Positions 28,992 to 38,582 of a DNA stretch of 42,641 nucleotides are shown piece after piece. The notes under the pieces were generated by a model, which worked only from the letters and a program-made list of their open reading frames with translations, had not been told where the DNA came from and did not search any database. This DNA comes from Desulfofustis sp. Its GTDB lineage: Bacteria > Desulfobacterota > Desulfobulbia > Desulfobulbales > Desulfocapsaceae. Numbering within the stretch: position 1 is the stretch's first letter; each line of letters starts with the position of its first letter. The stretch is taken from positions 1 through 42,641 of the forward strand of contig JAJDNR010000039.1 in NCBI GenBank assembly GCA_022340565.1. The letters are read 5' to 3'. A program made the translations under genes and the position numbers.

Positions 28992-29873
28992 ATGCCCTAT
29001 CTCCTGCTGATTCTCACGACCCTGTTCTGGTCAGGCAATTTCGTGCTGAGCCGGGGCATGCACACCGATATTCCACCGCTGGCGCTGTCGTTCTGGCGCT
29101 GGGTTCTGGCCCTGGCCATCCTTCTCGTCTTCAGTTGGCGAAGCGTCTTTCGGGATCGGCAGGCGCTGCTGCTGAACCGGCGGTTCATCACCGTCCAGGG
29201 ACTACTCGGCGTCACCAGTTTCAACTCGCTGATCTATCTGGCGGTGCAGACGACCACCGCGGTCAATGTGGTGCTGATCAATTCCTGCGTTCCGATCCTC
29301 ATCGCCCTCTGCTCGCTGGCGATCTACCGGGAACGGCTCAGTGTGCGGCAGTGGATCGGGATTCTCACCTCTCTGTCGGGGGTCGCACTGATCATGGCCG
29401 GAGGTGATTCCGGCTCACTGCTGGATATGGAGTTCAACAAGGGGGGACTGCTCGTGCTGCTGGCCGGCGTGAGCTGGGCACTCTACTCGATCAATCTGAG
29501 AAACTATCCCTCAGGCCTCCATCCCTTTGCATTTCAGACCGGGATCATGGTGGTCGGCGTGATCGGCATCCTGCCGATGTACCTGGTCGAACTGCTGCTG
29601 GGATACCGGATGGAGTTCACCGCCCCGGCCATCGCCACCATAGGCTATGTGGCGGTGTTCCCGTCGGTACTGGCCTTCATCTTCTGGAACCGTGCGGTGC
29701 GTGATATCGGCGCCAACCGGGCGGGAATCTTCATCCACCTGATGCCGGTATTCAGTTCTATCCTGGCCGTGGTCTTTCTGAACGAAACCATTGAAGTGTA
29801 CCACCTACAGGGAATCAGCCTGGTCTTCCTCGGCATTTTCCTGGCAACCTTCAGGGCCGGGGCGAACACGTAG
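28992..29873 (+). CDS. EamA-family (DMT) transporter
   Basis: 293 residues with ten predicted membrane helices as two EamA repeats (about residues 1-135 and 150-290). Recognisable pieces are ILTTLFWSGNFVLSRGM at the start, SFWRWVLALAILLVF and the end of the second repeat, GIFIHLMPVFSSILAVVFLNE. Members export amino acids, nucleobases and other metabolites; the substrate cannot be told here. It follows the DUF6812-like gene by 68 bases. Confidence 0.9.
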   Translation: MPYLLLILTTLFWSGNFVLSRGMHTDIPPLALSFWRWVLALAILLVFSWRSVFRDRQALLLNRRFITVQGLLGVTSFNSLIYLAVQTTTAVNVVLINSCVPILIALCSLAIYRERLSVRQWIGILTSLSGVALIMAGGDSGSLLDMEFNKGGLLVLLAGVSWALYSINLRNYPSGLHPFAFQTGIMVVGVIGILPMYLVELLLGYRMEFTAPAIATIGYVAVFPSVLAFIFWNRAVRDIGANRAGIFIHLMPVFSSILAVVFLNETIEVYHLQGISLVFLGIFLATFRAGANT

Positions 29874-30028
29874 CGTCCCTGTCTGTTTCAGCCCTCTGTC
29901 TTAAAAACCACTTTCACTGCAGCCTCACGGTACGGATCACCAGCGACGGGGTGCGGGCAACCCCGGAGGCGATCTGCCTGCAGGAGAACAGCGGGCGAGA
30001 CAGGCGGCGGTCTCACTGCCTAATTCAG

Positions 30029-30057
30029 TTGACAGGACCTTGACTCGGCGATATGCT
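30029..30057 (+). promoter_or_regulatory. Promoter upstream of the cobalamin riboswitch
   Basis: TTGACA (30029-30034), a 17-base spacer and TATGCT (30052-30057) give a good sigma70 match, starting transcription about 157 bases before the riboswitch. In the gene-free 29874-30220 nothing else was recognised; a weaker start nearer 30200 is possible. Confidence 0.5.
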
Positions 30058-30220
30058 CTGCCCAGGTCAAGGTGTCGATACGACATACGGCCACCCTGAA
30101 AAATTGTCTTTTTGTCCAAACTCTGCGTTACGCATGAACATTTTATCCCCGCAATATCTTTGATATGCCGGCGGTAAAATTTCCATGCGTGCCTTGACTT
30201 TGAACCAAAATCCTAATTTT

Positions 30221-30380
30221 TCAAGGCAGCCATAATATGGGAATCCCGTGAAAATCGGGAACGGGCCCGCCGCTGTGACCGGGGACGGCCGCTGCAGGTG
30301 CGCAGAGCGCACAGCCACTGATACCTTATCGGGAAGGCGCAGCGTTAAGGATGATCCGGAAGTCAGAAGACCTGCCTTGA
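30221..30380 (+). promoter_or_regulatory. Cobalamin (vitamin B12) riboswitch
   Basis: A full aptamer. Stem P1 is TCAAGGCAG (30221-30229) with CTGCCTTGA (30372-30380). The core holds the conserved GGAATCCCGTGAAAATCGGG, ACGGGCCCGCCGCTGTGACC, GCCACTG and CGGGAAGGCG segments, and ends in the B12 box AGTCAGAAGACCTGCC (30361-30376). It binds adenosylcobalamin or a relative and is followed by a terminator at 30439-30474. Confidence 0.96.
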
Positions 30381-30391
30381 CACTCATAACG

Positions 30392-30474
30392 GTTGATCCC
30401 CGAGGATCAGGGATCGACGGTGCCGTCTGCGGTGACAGGGCCCCCAGACCAGATCAATGGTCCGGGGGCCTTTT
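30392..30474 (+). terminator. Riboswitch expression platform and terminator
   Basis: A first hairpin, GTTGATCCC with GGGATCGAC (30392-30418), is followed by an intrinsic terminator: GGCCCCC (30439-30445) with GGGGGCC (30464-30470), extended by GACC/GGTC, then TTTT (30471-30474). The order aptamer, alternate hairpin, terminator implies transcriptional control by cobalamin. Confidence 0.85.
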
Positions 30475-30488
30475 CCCGTCCCCCGCGA

Positions 30489-30507
30489 CCTCCACACATC
30501 ATGGAGG
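30489..30507 (+). promoter_or_regulatory. Hairpin covering the Shine-Dalgarno of the 46-residue ORF
   Basis: CCTCCA (30489-30494) pairs with TGGAGG (30502-30507) around a seven-base loop. The 3' arm contains GGAGG, the ribosome-binding site for the ATG at 30513, so the hairpin could hide it and add a translational layer to the riboswitch control. Confidence 0.55.
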
Positions 30508-30512
30508 ACCGT

Positions 30513-30653
30513 ATGCTGAAAGCTGAACTCGCCTTCGCCAAATCAGGAGCACTGAGCACCAAGGACTGGGACACCTACCAGGCGATTCTCAGAAAGTGTC
30601 TGAGATCCCCGAAAGAGGTGAAGAAAGCGGATAGCAAGTCACGTCGATCCTGA
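30513..30653 (+). CDS. 46-residue protein downstream of the B12 riboswitch
   Basis: 46 residues, basic (several Lys and Arg near the C-terminus), predicted helical with one Cys, no membrane segment. GGAGG lies five bases before the ATG. It is the only coding frame with a good ribosome-binding site between the riboswitch terminator and the long hairpin at 30668. I do not recognise a family and give no function. Expression should fall when cobalamin is plentiful if the riboswitch behaves as usual. Confidence 0.6.
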   Translation: MLKAELAFAKSGALSTKDWDTYQAILRKCLRSPKEVKKADSKSRRS

Positions 30654-30667
30654 CCGCCCCCTATCCG

Positions 30668-30712
30668 TCATCGATTCCATCACATCCTTTTACACCGTGA
30701 TGGAATCGATGA
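30668..30712. terminator. Perfect 16-bp inverted repeat downstream of the 46-residue ORF
   Basis: TCATCGATTCCATCAC pairs perfectly with GTGATGGAATCGATGA around a 13-base loop. It is not followed by a T-run, so it may act as an RNA-stabilising or bidirectional stop structure, or be a mobile repeat. Confidence 0.5.
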
Positions 30713-30734
30713 TCGGACCAGTGTCTTTCCCTGA

Positions 30735-30800
30735 GCAGGTGTTGATTTTTTCGACCTGCACTGGAATTTTCCCGGTGGATCCCGTACAGTGCATCCACCG
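30735..30800. other. Two further inverted repeats before the small-gene operon
   Basis: GCAGGT (30735-30740) with ACCTGC (30754-30759), and CGGTGGAT (30773-30780) with ATCCACCG (30793-30800), are both perfect. Together with 30668-30712 they make a densely structured 130 bases before the next gene. They may be regulatory, but no known class was recognised. Confidence 0.4.
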
Positions 30801-30827
30801 TCTTGTGTCAGCGACAGGGGAACATCG

Positions 30828-31028
30828 ATGCCGAACGAATACGCTGTGGACATCCACAACTGGATTACCGAGAAAATCACGGTCGCGCGCCGGCAGATCG
30901 CCTCGAGCGAAGCGGCGGACAAGCGTGAAGAGCTGGGGTACTGGAACGGGCAGCTCGAGGAACTGCTGTGGCTCAGAGATTATTTCAAACAGCAGGTCGA
31001 TCTCAAAGGATTCGAGTATTATCGTTGA
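30828..31028 (+). CDS. Small helical protein, unknown
   Basis: 66 residues from the ATG at 30828, behind AGGGGA. It reads as a two-helix hairpin (NWITEKITVARRQIA, then YWNGQLEELLWLRDYFKQQ), with no membrane segment and no cysteine. It resembles in layout the next protein, 38 bases downstream: both have a helix, an Ala/Ser/Asp turn, a Gly-x-hydrophobic stretch and a final charged helix. I recognise no family. Confidence 0.65.
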   Translation: MPNEYAVDIHNWITEKITVARRQIASSEAADKREELGYWNGQLEELLWLRDYFKQQVDLKGFEYYR

Positions 31029-31066
31029 CCCGCCCGAGAGCTGCTTTCATCCATACAGGAACCGTC

Positions 31067-31306
31067 ATGTCCTACAATTACCTGCTCGATCTCTACAACA
31101 TGTTATATTCCAGGGTCGATGAGATAGATGTGCAGATCAGTGCCCAATCCCGGCAGGATTCTCGATCGATCGGCGAATTGTCAAAGCTTCGCGGCAGACG
31201 GGACTGCCTGGTCGAGTTTCACTCGATGTTGAAAAAACACTACGATCGGAAACTGCCCAGGCGTTTACAGAACCAGGTTCAGGTCATCGGAAAAGACGAC
31301 GGATAA
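31067..31306 (+). CDS. Small helical protein, unknown
   Basis: 79 residues from the ATG at 31067, behind AGGA. Two helices are joined by a short turn: LLDLYNMLYSRVDEIDVQIS, then LRGRRDCLVEFHSMLKKHYD, and the tail is basic (KLPRRL). The similarity in plan to the 66-residue neighbour suggests an old duplication, but identity is low. It lies five bases before panE. Confidence 0.65.
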   Translation: MSYNYLLDLYNMLYSRVDEIDVQISAQSRQDSRSIGELSKLRGRRDCLVEFHSMLKKHYDRKLPRRLQNQVQVIGKDDG

Positions 31307-31311
31307 AGGCG

Positions 31312-32253
31312 ATGCGGTTTCTCATCTATGGCGCAGGGGCGCTTGGCCAGGCATTGGGCTGCATGCTTGCAGCCAGCGGCAACCAGGTGACGCTGGTTAT
31401 CCGCAAGCGGTTTATCGACCACATCACGCGGAACGGACTGATAGTCAGCGGCATATTCGGAGATTACCAGGTCGACAGCCGGCAGCTGAGGCTGGTCGAG
31501 TCGCTCGCCGGTCTGGACGGGGGCGGTCTGGACGCGATACTGCTGACCACCAAATCGTATGACACCGGCGCGGCGGTGGCCGATATCGCCTCGCTGAGGA
31601 ACGCTACCTGCCCGGTCGTGTCGATGCAGAACGGCTGCGGGAACGTGGAACAGCTCGAGGCCCGGTTGGGCGTGACGCGCAGTTTCGGTGCCCGGGTAAT
31701 CACCGGTTTCGAGATCAGGCAGCCGGCCCGCGTCACCATCACCGTATCGGCCGATGCGGTCAATATCGGCTCATGCCGGCCCGGGTCGATCCCCGAACCC
31801 GCCGCAGCCATCGCTGCAGCGATCGACCGCTCCGGCCTGCCGTGCAGGGCGGTCGAGGATGTTCACCGGTCGCTGTTCGCCAAGCTGCTCTACAACTGCG
31901 CGCTGAATCCGCTGGGGGCGGTACTCGGCGTCAACTACGGCCGCCTGTCTGAATTCGAGGAAACCAAACGGATCATGAACGAAGTGATCACCGAGACCTT
32001 TCAGGTGATCAGAGCCGTCGGCGCAGAACTGGAATGGGAAACTCCTGAGCAATACCAGGCTCTCTTCTACACCACGCTGCTGCCGGCAACCTACGACCAC
32101 CGCCCGTCCATGCTGCAGGATCTGGAGCAGGGCAAACCAACCGAGATCGAGGCGCTGGCCGGCTACGTGTCGAAAAACGGCAGAACCCATGGGATCGCGA
32201 CCCCGTATTGCGACCTGCTCGGATCGCTGATCCACTTCAGGGAAAAGGCCTAG
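31312..32253 (+). CDS. panE: 2-dehydropantoate 2-reductase
   Basis: 313 residues. It reduces ketopantoate to pantoate with NADPH in pantothenate (CoA) synthesis. The N-terminal Rossmann motif is YGAGALGQALGCMLA; LLTTKSYDT, QNGCGN and the C-terminal-domain Lys in SLFAKLLYNCALNPLGAVLG match the family. Several ApbA/PanE relatives act on other ketoacids, so the substrate is probable rather than proven. It closes the operon begun by the two small genes and converges on the HerA-like gene. Confidence 0.88.
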   Translation: MRFLIYGAGALGQALGCMLAASGNQVTLVIRKRFIDHITRNGLIVSGIFGDYQVDSRQLRLVESLAGLDGGGLDAILLTTKSYDTGAAVADIASLRNATCPVVSMQNGCGNVEQLEARLGVTRSFGARVITGFEIRQPARVTITVSADAVNIGSCRPGSIPEPAAAIAAAIDRSGLPCRAVEDVHRSLFAKLLYNCALNPLGAVLGVNYGRLSEFEETKRIMNEVITETFQVIRAVGAELEWETPEQYQALFYTTLLPATYDHRPSMLQDLEQGKPTEIEALAGYVSKNGRTHGIATPYCDLLGSLIHFREKA

Positions 32254-32268
32254 CCTGAACAATTCAGG
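32254..32268. terminator. Small hairpin between convergent panE and HerA-like genes
   Basis: CCTGAA-CAA-TTCAGG is a perfect six-base stem with a three-base loop placed exactly in the 24-base gap between the convergent stops. It lacks a T-run on either side. Confidence 0.35.
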
Positions 32269-32277
32269 TCCAGCCCG

Positions 32278-34674
32278 CTAGCCAACCCGCGGCGGAACCA
32301 TATCCCACAGCAGGGTTACCCGGACATCGAAAATATCGCTGCGCCTGGGTTTGATCGCAAACTCCTCGATCTTCACCCGGGCAGGATCGTAGGTTTCGGT
32401 CAGTTCCGCCAGTTCCGTCCTCTGCTCATTTTCCAGCGCCAGCAGCTCCTGCTCGAGCTGGGCAGCAAGCTCTTCGGCCCGCCTTACGTCGTCCTTCTCC
32501 TTGCCGATTCTGCCGGCTTTGCTGATGCCGCTGGCGGCCCTGGTCATCGTCGAGGTCGACAGCTTCTTGCTGCCGAGGAACGCGCCAAGCACCGCGGTGC
32601 CGAACGACAGGATCGTGTCGGTGGTTTTCGCCGTCACCTCGCTCTTTTCCCTTTCGAGCCTGGCGTAGGCACTGTCGAGCTTTTTCTCCAGCCGGTCGCG
32701 TTTGACGCTGAATCCGTCGATCAGTTTTTCGACTGCCGCCTCCTTGTCCTCACGCAGCCGGTCGCCGATCCGCACCATGAAATCCCCCCCGCTCTCACCG
32801 GGATCCGATTCCATCTTCAGCGACGGCGCCCGCAGCAGGTTCAGCCGCCTGGTCTGGTAGAGATAGTCGGAAAAATCCTTCTCGAAGGTGCTCAAACTCC
32901 TCAGCGACGGAAAACTCCGGGGCAACGGATAGAAGGAGCTGCCGTCCGGTGCTCGGTCCGGGCATGAGGCAAGATCGATTTCCAGCGGCTCCGCTGCCTC
33001 CCACCTCGGCGCCCTGAACGACTCGTCCAGGGAGAGCCGCACGCTGCAGCGAGTATCCTCGTCGATATTTCTGCGGGCGTTGTAGAAGCGCACCGAGGCG
33101 GTGGCGGCCAGCCACGGTCTGAAGGCAAGCTCTTCCGTATACACGTTGAGCAGGTGAAAACGCTGTTCAACGGCCTCACTAAGCATCGGCGGCTGCCCCT
33201 GCAACCCGCCGTCCGGGACGGCGGTGGGGCCAGCGGTTTGATGGTCCGGTTCCTCGAGGGGCGGGTTGTCTTCCATCAGTTTTGCGATATCCTGCAGGCT
33301 GATTGGCCCTTTCAGGTATGACATCACCCAGCGCGTCTCGAACAGGAGCGGTTCCTCGAGGTGCGCGGAGGTAAGCAGAAACTGGCGCCCCTTCATGGCG
33401 GAGAGCAGTTCCCGCACCTTTTTTCGGTCCAGGCTGCCAGCGCTTGCGCCGACAATGCCTTCGAGCACCCGGTCCTGATCCTGGGTGGTCTGCAGCCTGC
33501 CGACAAACCAGCTACCGATGTTGGACAAGCCTTTGTAATCGAGATCGACCGGGTTCTGGGTGGCGAGCACCACGCCGATACCGAAGGCGCGGGCCTGCTT
33601 GAGCAGCAGCAGCATCGGTTTTTTCGATGGCGGGTTTCCGGTTGGAGGAAAGTAGCCGAAGATCTCGTCCATGTAGAGTAGTGCCTTCAGCGACGAAGTG
33701 CCCTGCTGGCGGCGCATCCAGCCGATCATCGCGTTGAGCAGCAGGGTCACGAAGAACATGCGCTCGGTCTCAGCGAGATGGGCGATCGAGAAGATGCTGG
33801 TTCTCGGCTTGCCGTCCGCGCCGTACAGCAGTTTCTGGATGTCCAGCGGCTGTCCCTGCAGCCATGACCCGAAGGACGGACTGGCGATCACGTTGTTCAG
33901 CAGCATCGCCAGTTTCATGCGTTCCGACTGGGGGAAGAAACTGGACAGGCCGAACACCCCCACCTTGTCGAACGGTGGATTCACGATCGCCCCGATCAGC
34001 GCTTCCAGCGACAGATCTTCAGCGTTGCGCCAGTTGTGCAGCAGGATCGAGGAAATCAGGATATGTTCGCGGCTGGTCAGCGGATCGCCCTCTATGTTGA
34101 CCAAAGAGAGCAGGCTGGTTGCGGTGGAGCCGACCAGTGCGTTGAGGCTGTCCTGATCGGTGAGAATATCCGGAGCGGGAGCGGCGAAACCGGCCAGGAT
34201 AGACACCGGCACCCCGCTGCTGCTGCCGGGCGTATAGACCGTCACCTGGGTCCTGTTCCTCAGCGCCCGGATTCGCTCCGGCCCCTGTCCCCATGACTGC
34301 AGCCCGTCCCGCCAGCTCTGGGCGGTCTTTTCAGCCATCTCCTCCACGGACAGGTTCTTCCGTGAGGCCTCGGCCGGGTCGATCCACGGCTCGAAATCAC
34401 CGGGCCTGAGGTCCGGGAAGGTGAGCATCAGGTTGGCCATATCACCTTTGGGGTCGATGATGATCGACGGCACGTCGTCCATGATCGCCTCTTCGATCAG
34501 GCCGATCCCGAGACCGGTCTTGCCGCTGCCGGTCATGCCGATGATCACCCCGTGGGTGGTCAGGTTCTTGCTTTTGTAGAGCAGCGGAATCTCTGCCGCC
34601 GGACCATCGCCGATCGGCAACTCCTTGCCCAGGTAAAACAGCCCCAGTTTTTCATACGCAAGATCGGTATCCAC
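32278..34674 (-). CDS. HerA/FtsK-like ATPase
   Basis: About 798 residues from a GTG at 34674, which has GAGGTG five bases upstream; the frame remains open to an ATG at 34740 that lacks such a site. The ATPase has Walker A GMTGSGKTG (about 46-53), VPSIIIDPKGDMANL soon after, and Walker B ALLYMDEIFGYF, the layout of the HerA/VirB4 group. The last quarter is a charged coiled coil (KKLDSAYARLEREK, then AQLEQELLALENEQ) interrupted by a hydrophobic stretch, TILSFGTAVLGAFLG. Such large single-gene ATPases occur in many bacteria without NurA; the substrate (DNA or otherwise) is unknown. Confidence 0.8.
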   Translation of the reverse strand: MDTDLAYEKLGLFYLGKELPIGDGPAAEIPLLYKSKNLTTHGVIIGMTGSGKTGLGIGLIEEAIMDDVPSIIIDPKGDMANLMLTFPDLRPGDFEPWIDPAEASRKNLSVEEMAEKTAQSWRDGLQSWGQGPERIRALRNRTQVTVYTPGSSSGVPVSILAGFAAPAPDILTDQDSLNALVGSTATSLLSLVNIEGDPLTSREHILISSILLHNWRNAEDLSLEALIGAIVNPPFDKVGVFGLSSFFPQSERMKLAMLLNNVIASPSFGSWLQGQPLDIQKLLYGADGKPRTSIFSIAHLAETERMFFVTLLLNAMIGWMRRQQGTSSLKALLYMDEIFGYFPPTGNPPSKKPMLLLLKQARAFGIGVVLATQNPVDLDYKGLSNIGSWFVGRLQTTQDQDRVLEGIVGASAGSLDRKKVRELLSAMKGRQFLLTSAHLEEPLLFETRWVMSYLKGPISLQDIAKLMEDNPPLEEPDHQTAGPTAVPDGGLQGQPPMLSEAVEQRFHLLNVYTEELAFRPWLAATASVRFYNARRNIDEDTRCSVRLSLDESFRAPRWEAAEPLEIDLASCPDRAPDGSSFYPLPRSFPSLRSLSTFEKDFSDYLYQTRRLNLLRAPSLKMESDPGESGGDFMVRIGDRLREDKEAAVEKLIDGFSVKRDRLEKKLDSAYARLEREKSEVTAKTTDTILSFGTAVLGAFLGSKKLSTSTMTRAASGISKAGRIGKEKDDVRRAEELAAQLEQELLALENEQRTELAELTETYDPARVKIEEFAIKPRRSDIFDVRVTLLWDMVPPRVG

Positions 34675-34969
34675 GGAACACCTCGTCACAGCAGGTTGGT
34701 TTAAATGGTCGATTGCCTGGTTCGATGCAGGCAATCTCATGGTATCATTGGGTCTTTCACCGCCAGATTCAAGTCCTACCCAAGATAACGGTTTTGTTCA
34801 ACACGATTTTACCGGCGGCCCTGAACAAATCATTCTCAATCTTTTGCCTGCCCGATAAAAATGGTTATCGTTACGGGGCGATATGAGTCCACCATGAATA
34901 ACCGATTTGATTTCACCGCCGCTGCTGCCCGCGGCGGCTTGAATTTTGTGCGCAACGGTCACATCCTCC

Positions 34970-36001
34970 ATGAATAATAACGACCCATCGCAGCCCGGCA
35001 GCACCGTGAGCCGCCGAACGCTGCTGAAACTGGCCGGCGCCGGCGCCATCATCGGAACCGTTGGTTACTTTGGAATCAGGAAGGGCGCTCGTCTGGCATC
35101 GGTGAAGCACTCCCTGCAGATGATGGGCACCATCGTCAACATGGTTGTCTGCGGCGACAGCGAAGCGCTCTGCAGAGAAGCAATCGGGGCCGCTACGGTG
35201 AGGATGGAAGCACTGTCGGCGATGATGAGCACCTACGTAGCCGACAGTCCGCTGTCCAAGCTGAACCGCACCGGTATCCTCGTTGATGCTCCGCGGGAAC
35301 TGATCGAGGTATTTACGCTGTCGAGGGAATTGAGCGAATTGACCAACGGCGCCTTCGACCCCACCGTTCTGCCGCTGGTCGGCCTGTACAGGGAAATGAA
35401 GAAGACCGGTACGCTGCCCGATGAAAAAAAAGTAAAAGAAATTTTGCCACTGGTCAATTACCGACATATTGTTGTGGAACATGGTACGACGGTGAGGTAC
35501 CTCAAGCCCGGCACCGCGGTGACACTCGATGGAATAGCCAAGGGCTACATCGTCGACCGGGGCATCGAGGTTCTGCGGGACCTGGGGGTGTCCAATGCCT
35601 TCATCGAAGCCGGCGGAGACCTCATGGTAATCGGCCGCCGCAGTGACGGCAGGCTGTGGAAAATAGGGATACGGAACCCGCGCAGCGACGATCTGAAAAA
35701 CATGGACACCATCGACCTGACGGACCGGGCGATCGCCACTTCGGGAGACTACCTGCAATATTTCACCGATGACAAGAAGAACCACCATATCATCAATCCG
35801 CTCACCGGTTTTTCTCCGGTGCGCACCGCTTCGAGCTCCATCCTGGCGCCCAATGTGGCGAAAGCGGACGGGCTCGCCACGGCGACGATGGTAATGGCAC
35901 CGGAAACCTCGATCGCCCTGCTCGAGTCACTGCCGGACTGCGAGGGCTACCTTTTCGATAAAGAACTCAACCGATACCAGACATCAGGCTTTTTCAACTG
36001 A
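34970..36001 (+). CDS. apbE: FAD:protein FMN transferase
   Basis: 343 residues from the ATG at 34970. The N-terminus carries a twin-arginine signal (SRRTLLKLAGAGAIIG), so the protein is exported and probably anchored in the membrane. The core holds ALSAMMSTYVADSPLSKLN, GAFDPTVLPLV, DGIAKGYIVDRG, FIEAGGDLMV, the ATSGDY segment and SILAPNVAKADGLATA, which bind FAD and magnesium. ApbE attaches FMN through a threonine of SGAT motifs; NqrB and NqrC in this operon have them at T227 each. It lies two bases before nqrA, which is unusual: apbE more often follows nqrF. Confidence 0.95.
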   Translation: MNNNDPSQPGSTVSRRTLLKLAGAGAIIGTVGYFGIRKGARLASVKHSLQMMGTIVNMVVCGDSEALCREAIGAATVRMEALSAMMSTYVADSPLSKLNRTGILVDAPRELIEVFTLSRELSELTNGAFDPTVLPLVGLYREMKKTGTLPDEKKVKEILPLVNYRHIVVEHGTTVRYLKPGTAVTLDGIAKGYIVDRGIEVLRDLGVSNAFIEAGGDLMVIGRRSDGRLWKIGIRNPRSDDLKNMDTIDLTDRAIATSGDYLQYFTDDKKNHHIINPLTGFSPVRTASSSILAPNVAKADGLATATMVMAPETSIALLESLPDCEGYLFDKELNRYQTSGFFN

Positions 36002-36002
36002 A

Positions 36003-37352
36003 ATGAGAGACATCTCGATAACCAGAGGACTTGACATCCCCATAGACGGCGCGCCCGCTTCAACAATCAGCACAGACAAAACGGTCAACCGGATCGCCCT
36101 GGTCGGCGACGATTATATCGACATGAAACCGACCATGCTCGTTGCGGTCGGTGACCGGGTTCAACGCGGGCAGCCGCTCTTCTCCGACAAGAAGAACGAA
36201 GGGGTCCATTTCACCGCACCGGCGGCGGGAACGGTGGCGGCGATCAATCGCGGGGCCAAACGCCGGTTCCAATCAATCGCCATCGACTGCGACGGCGACG
36301 ACCACCTCAGCTTCTGCGAGCCGGACACAGACCCGGCCCGCCTGGAGGACCAGGAACTGCCCGGCCTGCTGGTGGCCTCAGGGCTGTGGACCGCGTTCAG
36401 GACCAGGCCTTACGGCAAGATCCCGCCTGTTGACGGACGCCCCGCATCCCTGTTCGTGACTGCAATCGACACCCAGCCGCTGGCCCCGGACATGAGCCTG
36501 GTTCTGGCGGAGCTGCGTGACGATTTCATGCTCGGGCTCGAGGCGCTGTCCGGCTGGCTTCACGTTCCCGTCTATGTCTGCCATGACGGGACGCTGACCG
36601 ACCCCGGTACCTGCGCCGGTGATGTCCGCTTCGTATCGTTCAGAGGCCCCCATCCGGCAGGGCTGCCGTCCACCCACATCCATTTTCTCGATCCGGTACA
36701 CGAGCACAAGACTGTCTGGCATATCGGCCTGCAGGATGTAGCCGCAGTCGGCGAACTGCTGCGCACCGGGACCTTGACCTATACCCGGATCGTTGCACTG
36801 GCCGGACCTTCGGTGAAAGAGCCGCGCCATCTCAGAACGCTTCTCGGTGCATCAATAAACGACCTCTGTGCTGGTGAGCTGGTCGACGGCGAGCAGGCCC
36901 GACGGATCTCGGGATCAGTGCTCGATGGCAGGCAGGCAACGGAGGTTGACGGATTTCTCGGACGCTACCACCAGCAGGTCAGCTGTCTTCCCGAAGGTGA
37001 CGGCCGGCAGCTGTTCGGCTGGCTGCGGCCGGGCGGCGACCGGTTCTCGGTAACCCGGGCATTCTGGTCGGCCTTCTCAAAACCCGCCAGGTTCCCGTTC
37101 AACACCGCGGTATGGGGCGGCGATCGGGCGATCTTCCCGCTCGGCACCTATGAAAAGGTCATGCCGCTGGACATTATCCCGGTCTACCTGCTGAAAAGCC
37201 TTGCCTCCGGAAACAGTGAGCGGGCCAAGGAGCTGGGATGCCTGGAGCTGATCGAAGAGGATCTCGCCCTGTGCTGCTATGTCTGCCCAGGCAAAAACGA
37301 TTTCTCACCGATGCTCAGACGAACACTTTCCACCATCGAGCAGGAAGGATAG
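36003..37352 (+). CDS. nqrA: Na+-translocating NADH:quinone reductase subunit A
   Basis: 449 residues, soluble. The diagnostic N-terminus is ITRGLDIPIDGAP, then GDDYIDMKPTMLVAVGDRV, KKNEGVHFTAPAAGTV and INRGAKRRFQSI, which separate NqrA from the related RnfC (no [4Fe-4S] cysteine clusters are present). The C-terminus has YVCPGKNDF. NqrA forms part of the cytoplasmic side and the quinone site. Two bases follow the apbE stop, so translation is coupled. Confidence 0.96.
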   Translation: MRDISITRGLDIPIDGAPASTISTDKTVNRIALVGDDYIDMKPTMLVAVGDRVQRGQPLFSDKKNEGVHFTAPAAGTVAAINRGAKRRFQSIAIDCDGDDHLSFCEPDTDPARLEDQELPGLLVASGLWTAFRTRPYGKIPPVDGRPASLFVTAIDTQPLAPDMSLVLAELRDDFMLGLEALSGWLHVPVYVCHDGTLTDPGTCAGDVRFVSFRGPHPAGLPSTHIHFLDPVHEHKTVWHIGLQDVAAVGELLRTGTLTYTRIVALAGPSVKEPRHLRTLLGASINDLCAGELVDGEQARRISGSVLDGRQATEVDGFLGRYHQQVSCLPEGDGRQLFGWLRPGGDRFSVTRAFWSAFSKPARFPFNTAVWGGDRAIFPLGTYEKVMPLDIIPVYLLKSLASGNSERAKELGCLELIEEDLALCCYVCPGKNDFSPMLRRTLSTIEQEG

Positions 37353-37376
37353 ATTCCCGGCAAAACACGATAGGTT

Positions 37377-38574
<1,198 letters not shown>

Positions 38575-38582
<8 letters not shown>

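Noticed and set aside
29937-30119. A 60-residue minus-strand frame opposite the riboswitch leader
   Set aside because: No Shine-Dalgarno or homology is visible, and a better promoter on the opposite strand runs through it.
34825-34850. Fur-box-like sequence upstream of apbE
   Set aside because: It matches only part of the consensus, with no second half, and the operon has no iron-uptake gene. The match is too weak.
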